From Bacteroidales bacterium (GTDB lineage: Bacteria; Bacteroidota; Bacteroidia; Bacteroidales; WCHB1-69): a DNA stretch of 64,000 nt. The notes beneath the pieces were generated by a model. That model saw only the letters and a list, made by a program, of their open reading frames with translations. It was not told the origin of the DNA and made no database searches. The stretch lies in contig JAFXTE010000012.1 in the NCBI GenBank assembly GCA_017525245.1, positions 25,761 through 89,760 on the forward strand. The letters run 5' to 3'. Positions within the stretch are counted from its first letter, which is position 1. Each line of letters opens with the position of its first letter. Below, piece after piece: positions 32,449 through 41,243 of the stretch. The translations under genes and the position numbers were made by a program.

Positions 32449-33369
32449 CTAACTGCTAACTGACACAAATTCCCGTAAATCGCAAATCCGTAACAATTGC
32501 TGCAATTTTTCTTCAGACAATCCGGTAAAAATGGCGAAATAGTGCCATAATTCTTTCAGATTGGCCAAAGTGCCCGATTCGCCTCGGATGGGCAGCAGCT
32601 TTTCGATAAAGTCCTGATAGAAGGCGAAAAACCGTTCCCTTTTGTCGCCAGTGTCTTGGCCTTTAATCTCTTCCGCCAAGAATGGATTCCGCAACAATCC
32701 GCGACCGAGCATCCAGGCAGCCACTTGCGGGAATCGCTCAGCCAACCTGTTGTAATCTTCCACTGTGAAAATGTCTCCGCTATAGACGATTTTGTGCTGC
32801 GTCAGTTGGCAAAACTCCGCGAAGGTGTCCAAGTCGGGAATTCCTTCATACAGATCATCGCCCAAACGGGGATGGATGACCAGAAAATCCAGCGGATAGT
32901 CGTTGAGGCGGGGGAGCAGCTCGCGTCCTTCATCGGCATGGTGCAGGCCGAGGCGCATTTTCAGGGAAATGTGGAATGGTGTTTTCCCCGTCACTTCTGC
33001 CACAATTTGTTCCACGATGTCGGGGTGTGGCATCAGGCCGCAGCCGCGTGTGTGGCGCACCACGGGCGAGGAAGGACATCCGATGTTGATGTTAAAATGC
33101 TCGTAACCAAATTGTTCGTTCAGCATCCGTACCGTATCCACAAACTGTTCCGGACGGTTGCCCATCAGTTGCGGAACGAGGGGGAGGGCGGTGTTGTTTG
33201 CAGGCGCAATATCCTGCCATACTCTTTGCCGGAATTTGCCGGCCGATTGTGTTGGGAGGAATGGTGCCATAAAACAATCTATGCCGCCAAAGTGACGGCA
33301 TAGGGTGTTTCTGAATGTATAGGAAGTGATCCCATGCAAAGGTGCGAGCCAAATCTGCGGTGTTGTCAT
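32449..33369 (-). CDS. tRNA-dihydrouridine synthase
   Basis: A 306-residue FMN-dependent TIM-barrel enzyme: IWLAPLHGITSYTFRNTLCR, PLVPQLMGN, FNINIGCPSSPVVRHTRGCGLM (with the active-site Cys region), SLKMRLGLHH and VYSGDIFTVEDY. It reduces uridines in the tRNA D-loop. Which Dus subfamily it belongs to cannot be decided here. The start ATG overlaps the stop of the upstream T9SS cargo gene as ATGA, an odd partner for a housekeeping enzyme. Confidence 0.88.
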   Translation of the reverse strand: MTTPQIWLAPLHGITSYTFRNTLCRHFGGIDCFMAPFLPTQSAGKFRQRVWQDIAPANNTALPLVPQLMGNRPEQFVDTVRMLNEQFGYEHFNINIGCPSSPVVRHTRGCGLMPHPDIVEQIVAEVTGKTPFHISLKMRLGLHHADEGRELLPRLNDYPLDFLVIHPRLGDDLYEGIPDLDTFAEFCQLTQHKIVYSGDIFTVEDYNRLAERFPQVAAWMLGRGLLRNPFLAEEIKGQDTGDKRERFFAFYQDFIEKLLPIRGESGTLANLKELWHYFAIFTGLSEEKLQQLLRICDLREFVSVSS

Positions 33370-34337
33370 CGGATCGAGACCTTGTGGGTGCTGATTTTGT
33401 TGTCTGTCTTGATTTGCAGCAGGTACATGCCTGTGGCATAAGATCTTGTGTCAAGAATGGCTTTTCCGGAGGTTTTGCCTGTCTGGAGAATTTTTCCTGA
33501 CATGTCGGTCAGGGTCCATTCATACACGTTCTCGTTGTCAGGTTGGATGTGTAACTGGTTGCTGGCAGGATTGGGATAGATTTTCCCGTCAAAATCTTCA
33601 AGTTCGGGGATGCCTACACCGCTGTATTCCAACGCGATGTCGTCCACGTAGAGTACAGAGCTGCTGTTCATCATCGTGGAAGAGAGGATGATAATCATGA
33701 TGGAGTCGCACTCAGCGTTCGGTATGTCAAAATCGATTCCGATTTTCTGATAGCTGTTGGGGTTATCCGTTTGGAAGACGCCATAGTTGTAGCTTATCGG
33801 CATACCCTCTTTTTTCGCCACTGCGAACATCATAAGCTGGTCGCCTTCCTGCGGCTGGTATTTCACCCATGCGGTGACCGAGGCCGGGACAGTGGAACAG
33901 GGGACACCTTTGGAGAGCAGTTGTAATAGCGATGACATGGCGGCCAGGTTGTCTGGATCAAGCCCTGGTGTGCCGGTGGTGTCCTGAATGGCTTGGATGA
34001 TGGCCAAGATGTCTTCCAAAGGGATGGAGAATCCTTCCGATTCACCGGCTTGCAGAATGCCCGGCAGATTGAAGTTAAACTGCGTGTAGGGTATCGAGAA
34101 GTCGCTAGAGACTAACTTTACGGACGAGTTGCCCGAGTGAGCTTCATTGCTTTGGGTACCGAAATTGACCTCCACGGGAAGATTTATGATGGAGGTGAGG
34201 GTTCCATGCAACCCGACGGTCCAACCCACGGGTTTCCCGTAAGACCATAGTTCAAAATCGCTGTTAGGAATGGTGCTCTGGGCGGTCAAACCCCAGAAAC
34301 TCGCTAAAAGCATCACTAATGTAAACGTTTTTTTCAT
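33366..34337 (-). CDS. Secreted T9SS cargo with galactose-binding-like module
   Basis: A 323-residue exported protein: signal peptide MKKTFTLVMLLASFWGLTA, a jelly-roll carbohydrate-binding-like domain (IPNSDFELWSYGKPVGWTVG ... SSSVLYVDDIALEY) and a type A sorting tail (IYPNPASNQLHIQP ... GMYLLQIKTDNKISTHKVSIR). It resembles Bacteroidota PCMD-like/CBM surface proteins. Substrate is unknown. It is the upstream gene of the pair with the Dus gene; a promoter core is at 34431-34438. Confidence 0.82.
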   Translation of the reverse strand: MKKTFTLVMLLASFWGLTAQSTIPNSDFELWSYGKPVGWTVGLHGTLTSIINLPVEVNFGTQSNEAHSGNSSVKLVSSDFSIPYTQFNFNLPGILQAGESEGFSIPLEDILAIIQAIQDTTGTPGLDPDNLAAMSSLLQLLSKGVPCSTVPASVTAWVKYQPQEGDQLMMFAVAKKEGMPISYNYGVFQTDNPNSYQKIGIDFDIPNAECDSIMIIILSSTMMNSSSVLYVDDIALEYSGVGIPELEDFDGKIYPNPASNQLHIQPDNENVYEWTLTDMSGKILQTGKTSGKAILDTRSYATGMYLLQIKTDNKISTHKVSIR

Positions 34338-34430
34338 ATTCGGTGGTTTTTATTACGATTTGCGAATTAAGGTTTGCGGTTTGCGAACGGCGCTTGGTCT
34401 CGTGTTCAAAAACGGTGCCGCAAAGATATT

Positions 34431-34438
34431 ATTTTTTT
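34431..34438 (-). promoter_or_regulatory. Promoter core of the 33366-34337 cargo gene
   Basis: TATCTTTG on the minus strand. The leader of about 90 nt contains short TTTGCG words. Confidence 0.5.
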
Positions 34439-34560
34439 GTTAGCGTAGTAGTTGTTGAAAAACGGCAGTTTTGTTTTTGCCTCGCAAGGACGCCTGGAAC
34501 CGCAAAAAAAAGGTGCCTTTCCTGACACCCATATATTTCACAAATTCCATAAGATACCGA

Positions 34561-36813
34561 TCACAAAACCGTGATTGCTCCCTTGTGCCAAGAAGCCACT
34601 CCTTCATAATCGACAATACGGAGGATGTAGGTGTAAGTGGCACCGAGGAAGAGTTTGCCGTTTTCAGTGCCGTTCCATTCGAAATCCTTGTTGGTGGTGT
34701 GATAGACGACCACACCATGGCGGTTGTAAACTGTGAATTCCAATTCTTTGATGAGGTTGCTCTGCGGGATGAAAAAGTAATCGTTCACGCCATCTTGGAC
34801 ACTCGGTGTGAAGGAATTGGGCAGATTCAGGAAGGGTTTGCAGGCCGGAATGACGATGCTTCCGCTGGCAGAGCAGCTGTCCTTGTTGATGATTTCCACA
34901 GAGTAGCTTCCAGGTTCGGTAATCGTGATGTAAGGGGATGTCTCCCCATTTGTCCACTTGTATTGCAGTATGGCGTCGGTGCTTTCGGCGGTCAAATTGG
35001 TGGTGAACGCCTCGCAGTAGTCCGGGTCGGAGGTGATTTCCACCTTGGGCTTGCGGATGTAGAGTGTGACATCCACAATGCTGTCGCATCCGTTCCAAGC
35101 CAGATTGTCGTAAGTGACACGTCGTGTGCCTTCGGTGGACCAGGTGTGGTTTTCACCGAAATAGGCCTGGTCGAACACGTATGGTAGCTTTTCCTCGCAG
35201 GTGTACACCGTGTCTTTGGTCATCGTGTCCCGAATGGCTTTCAAGTCAAGGAAAATGCTTTTTATAGTGTCCATGCTGCATTTCTGCGCTGAATCTTGAA
35301 TGCTGATTTTGATGATGGCTTCTCCGGTGAGCGTGTCTATAAAGGGATACTGAAAGATGTAGTTTGTGGTAGCGGTGTTTTGGGTTATGGGGATGAAGTT
35401 GTTCGTTTGCAAGTTTTTGATATACCACTGGATGAGTTGCGTGTTCTGATAGTTGGTGTCCCAGTCAGCAGTGGCCGATGTTGGCGGGGTGACGGTGTAT
35501 ATTTTGCTGGAGTCGATGAGTTGCGCTCTCAAGTCGCAGTTGTTGAACAGTTGTTTGAAAGTGAAATCCGGCTCCAGAAAGTAGGACATGACGTTGGCTT
35601 CATAGATGAAGGGGACACCGGTGTAAGACTTCATTTCGCAGCGGTAGTAGGGCCATAGTCTTCCGCCTGGTTGGGAAAGCAGCACGTCTCTGTCTATATA
35701 AATATCATAGCTTCCGTTGGAAGTGATGCCGGCCGGCGGATTATCCAAATCGAAATAACGGTTGTTCGCGTCTGTGGCATTATATCCATAGTGCCACTCG
35801 TAAGAGTTCTCGAGGAATCCCCAAGGTACGGACAAGTGGATGGGTTCAGTTCCGCAAGCGTCCACCTTGATGGCTCCTGGAATCATCTTGGCGGCAAACA
35901 GAGCGTATGCCCAGTGGTATTGGGCGCCGCACGCTCTCACACGAATACGCAACTTCACCGATTTGTTTTGCTCGGCGTAGGTTTTCAAATCAAATGCGAT
36001 AGGTTTTGCCTCAAACCATTTGACAGTATAACTTGAACGGCCGGATGTTTGATTGGAAGGACATTCACGGTATGGGAATGTTGTGGGTGTGGCTTGTGGG
36101 AATGCCCAGTAATAGGTGTTCAGTTGCAGGGCATCAGACCAAACATGGTGGTCTTGGGACGAGTTGCTCCCACTGGGCACAGCAAGGAAGCGGTTGTAAG
36201 GCCAGTTGGTGTTGGGCACCTCATTCGCAGTGCCGTTGGATGCTTCTGTCGGATAATAGCCGCCCTGTATGACATTTCCTGTCTGCCCGTCCAGCACCTC
36301 AATGTAGAAACGCGGGTTGTAACTTGCTTCGTGATAGTCAACATCCTCTTCCGCGAAAGAGAAATAGACCAACAGGGTGCTTTCATCTTCTTGTGGGTAG
36401 AACCAATATTCTATTTGGGAGTTCCCTGTGCATACGTCGCATCCGTCACTACAGTCGTTACACCCAATCATGATAACCGTGTCCTGATGTTCCCCGGGAA
36501 TACCAGACCAGGAAGGCAGAAGGTAAGATTCATGTTGGTATGTGTTACCCACTTGGAAACATCTGCAGGGGTCATTCGAAGGCGTGGTGACCAGTTTGTG
36601 TGAAGTGCGGTTTCCGTATGAGTAGATGCCGGAATAGGATTCATAGTTGTCTTGACCTGAACCATGGTTGGTGGAAAGTTTGACGTATGGATGGTTTTGA
36701 TAGTCGAGTGTCATGAAATTCAGCGGTCCTTGAGCCGGTGTCCATGGCGCATATTGTGCGGCACAAGTCAGACATATCAAAACACAGGTGGTTAGGGCGA
36801 ATATCTTTTTCAT
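34561..36813 (-). CDS. Secreted protein with type B (CHU_C) T9SS sorting domain
   Basis: A 750-residue exported protein (signal peptide MKKIFALTTCVLICLTCAA). Most of the protein is beta-rich and unassigned, with many Cys and Tyr. Around residues 560-660 there are SprB/PKD-like segments (VDVTLYIRKPKVEITSDPDYCEAF, YKWTNGETSPYITITEPGSY). The last 90 residues are the gliding-motility-associated CHU_C domain (LPNSFTPSVQDGVNDYFFIP ... WNGTENGKLFLGATYTYILRI), the type B signal that keeps cargos on the surface or releases them through PorP/SprF-type partners. It is probably an adhesin. The ATG at 36813 faces the 95-bp element, copy 2. Confidence 0.85.
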   Translation of the reverse strand: MKKIFALTTCVLICLTCAAQYAPWTPAQGPLNFMTLDYQNHPYVKLSTNHGSGQDNYESYSGIYSYGNRTSHKLVTTPSNDPCRCFQVGNTYQHESYLLPSWSGIPGEHQDTVIMIGCNDCSDGCDVCTGNSQIEYWFYPQEDESTLLVYFSFAEEDVDYHEASYNPRFYIEVLDGQTGNVIQGGYYPTEASNGTANEVPNTNWPYNRFLAVPSGSNSSQDHHVWSDALQLNTYYWAFPQATPTTFPYRECPSNQTSGRSSYTVKWFEAKPIAFDLKTYAEQNKSVKLRIRVRACGAQYHWAYALFAAKMIPGAIKVDACGTEPIHLSVPWGFLENSYEWHYGYNATDANNRYFDLDNPPAGITSNGSYDIYIDRDVLLSQPGGRLWPYYRCEMKSYTGVPFIYEANVMSYFLEPDFTFKQLFNNCDLRAQLIDSSKIYTVTPPTSATADWDTNYQNTQLIQWYIKNLQTNNFIPITQNTATTNYIFQYPFIDTLTGEAIIKISIQDSAQKCSMDTIKSIFLDLKAIRDTMTKDTVYTCEEKLPYVFDQAYFGENHTWSTEGTRRVTYDNLAWNGCDSIVDVTLYIRKPKVEITSDPDYCEAFTTNLTAESTDAILQYKWTNGETSPYITITEPGSYSVEIINKDSCSASGSIVIPACKPFLNLPNSFTPSVQDGVNDYFFIPQSNLIKELEFTVYNRHGVVVYHTTNKDFEWNGTENGKLFLGATYTYILRIVDYEGVASWHKGAITVL

Positions 36814-36910
36814 AATAAAGAAAATTTACTCTTATAACGAAATTTTTCTTTGGATGTTACATGCTCTCTTGTAAATTAAGAATTGTGAAATCGGGTTGAC
36901 GCAAAAAAAT

Positions 36911-37005
36911 GTACCTTTCTTCTGAAATTATGGAGACGTTTCATGAAACGTCTCTACAGCATCAATTTCATCTGTCTGTGTGTATTCGTATTTTATGTAT
37001 ATTTG
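36911..37005. repeat. 95-bp promoter-bearing repeat element, copy 2
   Basis: Opposite orientation to copies 1 and 3. The palindrome (36931-36958) is slightly damaged in its left arm (GGAGACG). The promoter-like end TTATGTATATTTG points right and ends 28 bp before the ATG at 37033. The element lies between divergent genes. Confidence 0.9.
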
Positions 37006-37032
37006 CCGTTTCAATAAAAACAGTGTTGAGGT

Positions 37033-37725
37033 ATGAAAAAATCGGACATTATCGTTATAGCAGTCATTGTGTTGTGCCTGCTGCCATTCTTTCTGTTTGA
37101 CAGCGTTTATGATGCATATTGTGCGGCCAACCAACGTTTCCCGTTGTGGATGGCATTCCTGAAGTTCGGCATTCTGGCCACCTTCGGGGAGATGCTCGGC
37201 AGCCGCGTGAAGACAGGACAGTACTACCATAAGGGCTTCGGCCTTGCCCCGAAATTCGTGGTCTGGGGACTTCTCGGCATGTGGATTGCTCTGGCAATGA
37301 ACGTTTTCCGCCTCGGCGTGCCGGCTTTCATGGAACGTTACGCGGCTTTCAGCGGAATTTCCGCGGCCATGTCCGAGCCGATGTCGTGGCTGAAACTCCT
37401 CGGCGCCTTCTGTGTCAGCGTGATGATGAACACCGCTTTCGCACCTGTCTTCATGACCGTCCACAAAATCTCCGATATGCACATCAACGAGCACGGCGGC
37501 GCTTTCTCGTCACTGTTCAAGCCCGTTGCCGTCAAACGGCACATTTGCGAGATGGACTGGGGTGTGCAGTGGGGCTTCGTCTTCAAGAAGACCATCCCGC
37601 TGTTCTGGATTCCCGCCCACACGCTCACTTTCTGTCTGCCACAGGATCTCCAAGTCCTCTTCGCTGCCTTCTGTAGCGTCATCCTCGGACTCTTCCTGTC
37701 AATCGCCGCGAAGAAAGGGAAGTAG
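37033..37725 (+). CDS. Integral membrane protein, possibly Mpv17/PMP22-like
   Basis: A 230-residue protein with about five membrane segments (IIVIAVIVLCLLPFFLF, WGLLGMWIALAMNVF, LLGAFCVSVMMNTAFAPVFM, KKTIPLFWIPAHTLTFCLP, VLFAAFCSVILGLFLSIAA). The arrangement WGFVFKKTIPLFWIPAHTLTF near the C-terminus recalls the Mpv17/PMP22 signature (a W...P...nF pattern before the last helix). The assignment is tentative. A poly-basic tail ends it. Its promoter probably lies in the repeat element just upstream. Confidence 0.65.
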   Translation: MKKSDIIVIAVIVLCLLPFFLFDSVYDAYCAANQRFPLWMAFLKFGILATFGEMLGSRVKTGQYYHKGFGLAPKFVVWGLLGMWIALAMNVFRLGVPAFMERYAAFSGISAAMSEPMSWLKLLGAFCVSVMMNTAFAPVFMTVHKISDMHINEHGGAFSSLFKPVAVKRHICEMDWGVQWGFVFKKTIPLFWIPAHTLTFCLPQDLQVLFAAFCSVILGLFLSIAAKKGK

Positions 37726-37726
37726 C

Positions 37727-37765
37727 TGTTGGTTTTGGCTGTTGGCTATTAGCTATTGGCTGGCA
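37727..37765. repeat. GGCTGTTGGCTATTAGCTATT words
   Basis: Short words of the same kind as in the FKBP-tex gap, here between convergent genes. Confidence 0.6.
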
Positions 37766-37769
37766 AAAA

Positions 37770-38963
37770 TTAGTACAAGAAATTATTGTACGGATAGATT
37801 TGGATATGTAGCTTCTTGATTTCTTCGTACAAGAAATCCTTCATTTCGTTGACGTTTTCCTTCGTTTTGGCGGAGATGAAGAGCGTTTTTGGACCGAGTT
37901 TCGCCATCCAGGTGGCTTTCAGCTCGTCTAATGTGATGTTCTCTTTGGTCTTCGGCGTGAGGTCGTCTTCCGCCTTCTCCACCCATGAGTATTGGTCTAT
38001 CTTGTTGAAGATGATGACGGTGGGCTTACCGCCGCAGTCGATTTCGTCTAATGTCCGCTGCACGGTTTGGATATGCTCCTCGAAGTCGGGATGGCTGATA
38101 TCGACAACGTGCAGCAGCAGGTGTGTCTCACGGACTTCGTCGAGCGTTGATTTGAAAGACTCCACGAGGCCGTGCGGGAGTTTGCGGATAAACCCTACCG
38201 TGTCAGAGAGCAAAAATGGCAGGTTTTGGAAAACGACTTTGCGCACGGTGGTGTCTAAGGTCGCGAAGAGTTTGTTTTCCACAAGCACGTCGGAGTTGCT
38301 GAGCAGGTTCATGATGGTGGATTTGCCGACGTTGGTGTAGCCCACGAGCGCGACACGGACGAACTGTTCGCGGTGTCCGCGTTGGGTCTTTTTCTGCTTG
38401 TCTATTTCTTTTAACCGCTTTTCCAACAGTGAGATACGGTCGCGGATGATACGGCGGTCGGTCTCAATTTCCTTTTCACCGGGACCTCTCATGCCGATAC
38501 CGCCGCGTTGTTTCTCCAGGTGCGTCCACATACCGGTGAGGCGGGGCAGGAGGTACTTGTATTGCGCCAGCTCCACCTGCGTTTTGGCGTGGGCGGTCTG
38601 CGCGTGCTTGGCGAAGATGTCGAGGATGAGGTGCGTGCGGTCCATCACTTTGCAGCGCATAAGTTCCTCAATGTTACGTTGTTGTGATGGCGGTAACTCG
38701 TCATCGACGACTACCATGTCAATGTCATTCTCATGTACGTATTCGGCCACCTCGCGGATTTTGCCGGAGCCGAAATAGGTTCGCGTGTCGGGGTGCGCGA
38801 GGTTCTGGATGAATTTTTTCACGCATTCTCCGCCGGCAGTCTCTACCAAGAATGCCAGCTCATTGAGGTATTCCATCGTCTTTTCCTCCGCCACGTCTGG
38901 CGTGGAGACGGCAATCAGCACGGCCGTTTCACGGTGTTCATCTCTCTTTTCACTTTTAGCCAT
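37770..38963 (-). CDS. hflX: Ribosome-associated GTPase HflX
   Basis: A 397-residue protein with the HflX N-terminal domain (YFGSGKIREVAEYV), a coiled segment, the Gly-rich GGIGMRGPGEKEIETDRR hallmark and a G domain with GYTNVGKST, DTVGFIRKLPHGLVESFKST and NKID. HflX rescues or splits stalled ribosomes after stress. The start is placed at MAKSEKRDE (38963); the longer open frame would run through the repeat element. It is transcribed from that element, copy 3, 19 bp upstream. Confidence 0.95.
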   Translation of the reverse strand: MAKSEKRDEHRETAVLIAVSTPDVAEEKTMEYLNELAFLVETAGGECVKKFIQNLAHPDTRTYFGSGKIREVAEYVHENDIDMVVVDDELPPSQQRNIEELMRCKVMDRTHLILDIFAKHAQTAHAKTQVELAQYKYLLPRLTGMWTHLEKQRGGIGMRGPGEKEIETDRRIIRDRISLLEKRLKEIDKQKKTQRGHREQFVRVALVGYTNVGKSTIMNLLSNSDVLVENKLFATLDTTVRKVVFQNLPFLLSDTVGFIRKLPHGLVESFKSTLDEVRETHLLLHVVDISHPDFEEHIQTVQRTLDEIDCGGKPTVIIFNKIDQYSWVEKAEDDLTPKTKENITLDELKATWMAKLGPKTLFISAKTKENVNEMKDFLYEEIKKLHIQIYPYNNFLY

Positions 38964-38981
38964 TTTCTTCAATTTCGGCGG

Positions 38982-39076
38982 CAAATGTACATAAATTACG
39001 AATATACACAGACAGATGAAATTGACGCTGTAGAAACGTTTCATGAAACGTCTCTACAATTTCAGAGGAAAGATAC
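38982..39076. repeat. 95-bp promoter-bearing repeat element, copy 3
   Basis: Same orientation as copy 1. One substitution in the palindrome (TAGAAACG instead of TAGAGACG, 39029-39058). The promoter-like end TTATGTACATTTG points at hflX. It lies in the divergent hflX/mraZ region. Confidence 0.9.
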
Positions 39077-39447
39077 ATTTTTTGCGAAGATAAGACGACG
39101 GGATGATGCGAGAATAAGGTGATGGGATGATGGGTGTTCCATAATGTTCCATTTTTTTCCAAAAATATTGTTGTGGGAAGATTAAAATTGTATATTTATT
39201 CCAAAAATATTATAAAATGGCTGATTTTTAATAAGATAACAAATGTGTCAACAATAAATCGTAAATAATTGTTTTTCATGTAATTATATGTATTGTTGAA
39301 ATCTGTTGAAAACTTTTTTCCATCTTTTTCCATATTGATAATCAGTATGTTATAAGTAATTTTTAACAACAAACATTAAATATGATGCGATATATGGAAA
39401 TTGGTCATGGAAAAATTATATTTTTGTCGCTCAAAAAATGATATAGA
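39077..39447 (+). promoter_or_regulatory. AT-rich regulatory region upstream of mraZ
   Basis: A 371-bp AT-rich stretch without a gene. It holds GATGGGATGATGGG words (39111-39136), three TTCCA boxes at exact 10-bp spacing (39137, 39147, 39157) and two more (39318, 39328), further TGGAA copies at 39395 and 39408, and a promoter core TATTTTTG (39419-39426) 21 bp before the mraZ start. MraZ of other bacteria binds short G-rich repeats at 10-bp period upstream of its own gene, so the boxes are candidate operators. Confidence 0.65.
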
Positions 39448-39933
39448 ATGGACACACCGGGATACGGATATTGGGAAGTCTCAATAGAGAAGAGCGGACG
39501 GCTGAAGCTGCCCACGTCTCTTCTGCGTATGTTGCCGGAAGATGAACGCAAAAAGTTCTATGTCACCCATGGTTTCGGCGAGTATATCACGCTTTGGTCT
39601 GAGAGAGCCTATCTGAAACAGATGGAATACATGAATTCTCTTGATCGCAATCTGTTGAGAGTCAAGCTTTACCGCAACGCATTTCTTCGTAACACGGCGC
39701 AGTTGGAATGCGATTCCCAGTCACGTATTGTCATTCCGAAACCGATGTTGGAGATGTACTCCATTGACAAGGAGTTGGTGCTGGTGATGGACAATGGGCA
39801 GATTGATATATGGAACTGCCAGAAGTATCATGAGCAATTTGATATGAGTCCTGATGCTTTTGGAAAACTTAACCAAGAGATACACCTCGGACATTTTTTA
39901 GCGGAAAAGGAGGGCTCCAATGGAATATCATAA
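39448..39933 (+). CDS. mraZ: Transcriptional regulator MraZ
   Basis: A 161-residue double-SpoVT/AbrB-fold protein: GRLKLPTSLLRMLPEDERKK in the first half and CDSQSRIVIPKPMLEMYSID in the second. It controls the division and wall cluster it heads, normally as an autorepressor. The C-terminal tail is longer than in E. coli, as is usual in Bacteroidota. It overlaps rsmH by 14 bp. Confidence 0.92.
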   Translation: MDTPGYGYWEVSIEKSGRLKLPTSLLRMLPEDERKKFYVTHGFGEYITLWSERAYLKQMEYMNSLDRNLLRVKLYRNAFLRNTAQLECDSQSRIVIPKPMLEMYSIDKELVLVMDNGQIDIWNCQKYHEQFDMSPDAFGKLNQEIHLGHFLAEKEGSNGIS

Positions 39934-40843
39934 CCCCGTTCTCCGTCAACTTTCTGTAGATTATTTGGTTACCAATCCTGAAGGGATTTATGTGGATGTC
40001 ACATACGGTGGTGGCGGTCACTCCCGTGCTATTCTTGAGAAACTGTCGGGCGGCCGTCTCATCGCTTTTGACCAGGATTCCGATGCACAGTCGCAGCTGA
40101 TTGAAGACGAAAGGCTCACGTTTGTCCCCTCGAACTTCAAGAATCTCAGCCGTTTCCTGAAATACCACCAGGCCTATCCTGTGGATGGGATTCTCGCTGA
40201 CTTGGGCGTGTCCTCCCATCAGTTCGACACGGCGGAGCGCGGTTTTTCCTACCGTGAGGACGGTGTTTTGGACATGCGGATGAACACGCAGTCTGGAAAA
40301 TCAGCGCAAGATATTGTAAACCAATACGATGAAAAAGCCTTGAGCGACATTTTCTACCGTTATGGAGAGCTCCCTGACGGCCGTGCCCTGGCGCATCGTA
40401 TTGTCAGGGCTCGCGATGTGCAGCCCATCACCACTACCTATCAACTGGTTGAAGCCCTGAAGCCGTCGCTGTTGCGCGGCCGTGAGAACAAAACGCTGTC
40501 CAAAATTTTCCAGGCCATCCGCATCGAGGTAAACCAGGAAATGTCCGTTTTGGAGGCATTTCTGATGCAGACGCTTGATGCACTGAAAGTTGGAGGCCGA
40601 TTGGTTGTCATCTCCTACCATTCTTTGGAAGACCGCATGGTGAAGAATTTCATGCGTGCCGGAAAATTGGACGGAGAGGTGGAGAAGGATTTTTTCGGTA
40701 ACCCGTTGACTCCTTTCAAACTTTTGACAAGAAAGGCGATACAGCCAGACGATGAAGAAATTAGCACTAATCCTCGCGCCCGTAGCGCCAAACTGCGTGT
40801 GGCCGAAAAAATAAACCCCGACAATCATGGAAACCACATCTAA
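39920..40843 (+). CDS. rsmH: 16S rRNA (cytosine-1402-N4)-methyltransferase
   Basis: A 307-residue protein with HNPVLRQLSVDYL, SAM-binding VDVTYGGGGHSRAIL, DLGVSSHQFDTAERGFS, RALAHRIVRAR and the C-terminal ISYHSLEDRMVKNFM typical of RsmH. It methylates C1402 in the ribosomal P site. It is co-transcribed with mraZ and overlaps the next gene by 17 bp. Confidence 0.96.
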   Translation: MEYHNPVLRQLSVDYLVTNPEGIYVDVTYGGGGHSRAILEKLSGGRLIAFDQDSDAQSQLIEDERLTFVPSNFKNLSRFLKYHQAYPVDGILADLGVSSHQFDTAERGFSYREDGVLDMRMNTQSGKSAQDIVNQYDEKALSDIFYRYGELPDGRALAHRIVRARDVQPITTTYQLVEALKPSLLRGRENKTLSKIFQAIRIEVNQEMSVLEAFLMQTLDALKVGGRLVVISYHSLEDRMVKNFMRAGKLDGEVEKDFFGNPLTPFKLLTRKAIQPDDEEISTNPRARSAKLRVAEKINPDNHGNHI

Positions 40844-41243
40844 AAATAATTCAATGCAACAACCGGAAAAGACCCGGTTCGGAGAGTTCTTCTCCAATAT
40901 TTTCGGAGGCGAGATATTGGTGAAAAAGAAGATGCGCCCGTGGTATTTCTACGTCTTCTTCCTGCTTGTGCTTGTAACTATTCTGGTGATCAGCGAACAA
41001 CGCATCCATATCAAGGAGAAGAAAATCATTGAATTGGAAAACACCTACAAGGCGGAAATCAGCCGGCTGAAGGCAAATAACCAGTTCATCCCATACGAGA
41101 AAAACAAGATCCTCATCCAAAAAATGCAGGAAAAAGGATATGTTACGGACGAGAAACAGTGTTTTACGGTGAAAGCGACCCCGAAACCGGTGGAGAAACG
41201 CCGTTGGTTTGAAAGAAAGGAGCGGAAACATGAGAACAAATAG
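40827..41243 (+). CDS. ftsL: FtsL-like cell division membrane protein
   Basis: A 138-residue bitopic protein. A cytoplasmic N-terminus of about 35 residues is followed by one membrane helix (FYVFFLLVLVTILVISEQRI) and a short periplasmic coiled coil (KEKKIIELENTYKAEISRLK). By position between rsmH and the PBP3 gene and by topology it is the FtsL of the divisome; sequence conservation in this family is always low. It ends in a basic tail and overlaps ftsI by 14 bp. Confidence 0.8.
   Translation: METTSKNNSMQQPEKTRFGEFFSNIFGGEILVKKKMRPWYFYVFFLLVLVTILVISEQRIHIKEKKIIELENTYKAEISRLKANNQFIPYEKNKILIQKMQEKGYVTDEKQCFTVKATPKPVEKRRWFERKERKHENK

Noticed and set aside
39001-39044. Upstream extension of hflX to 39044
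   Set aside because: The added residues would be encoded inside the palindrome-bearing repeat element, and the MAKSEK start at 38963 follows its promoter end.
39163-39447. AT-rich stretch considered as an origin of replication
   Set aside because: No DnaA boxes (TTATCCACA type) and no dnaA, dnaN or gidA/mnmG neighbours; promoter and MraZ boxes explain it better.
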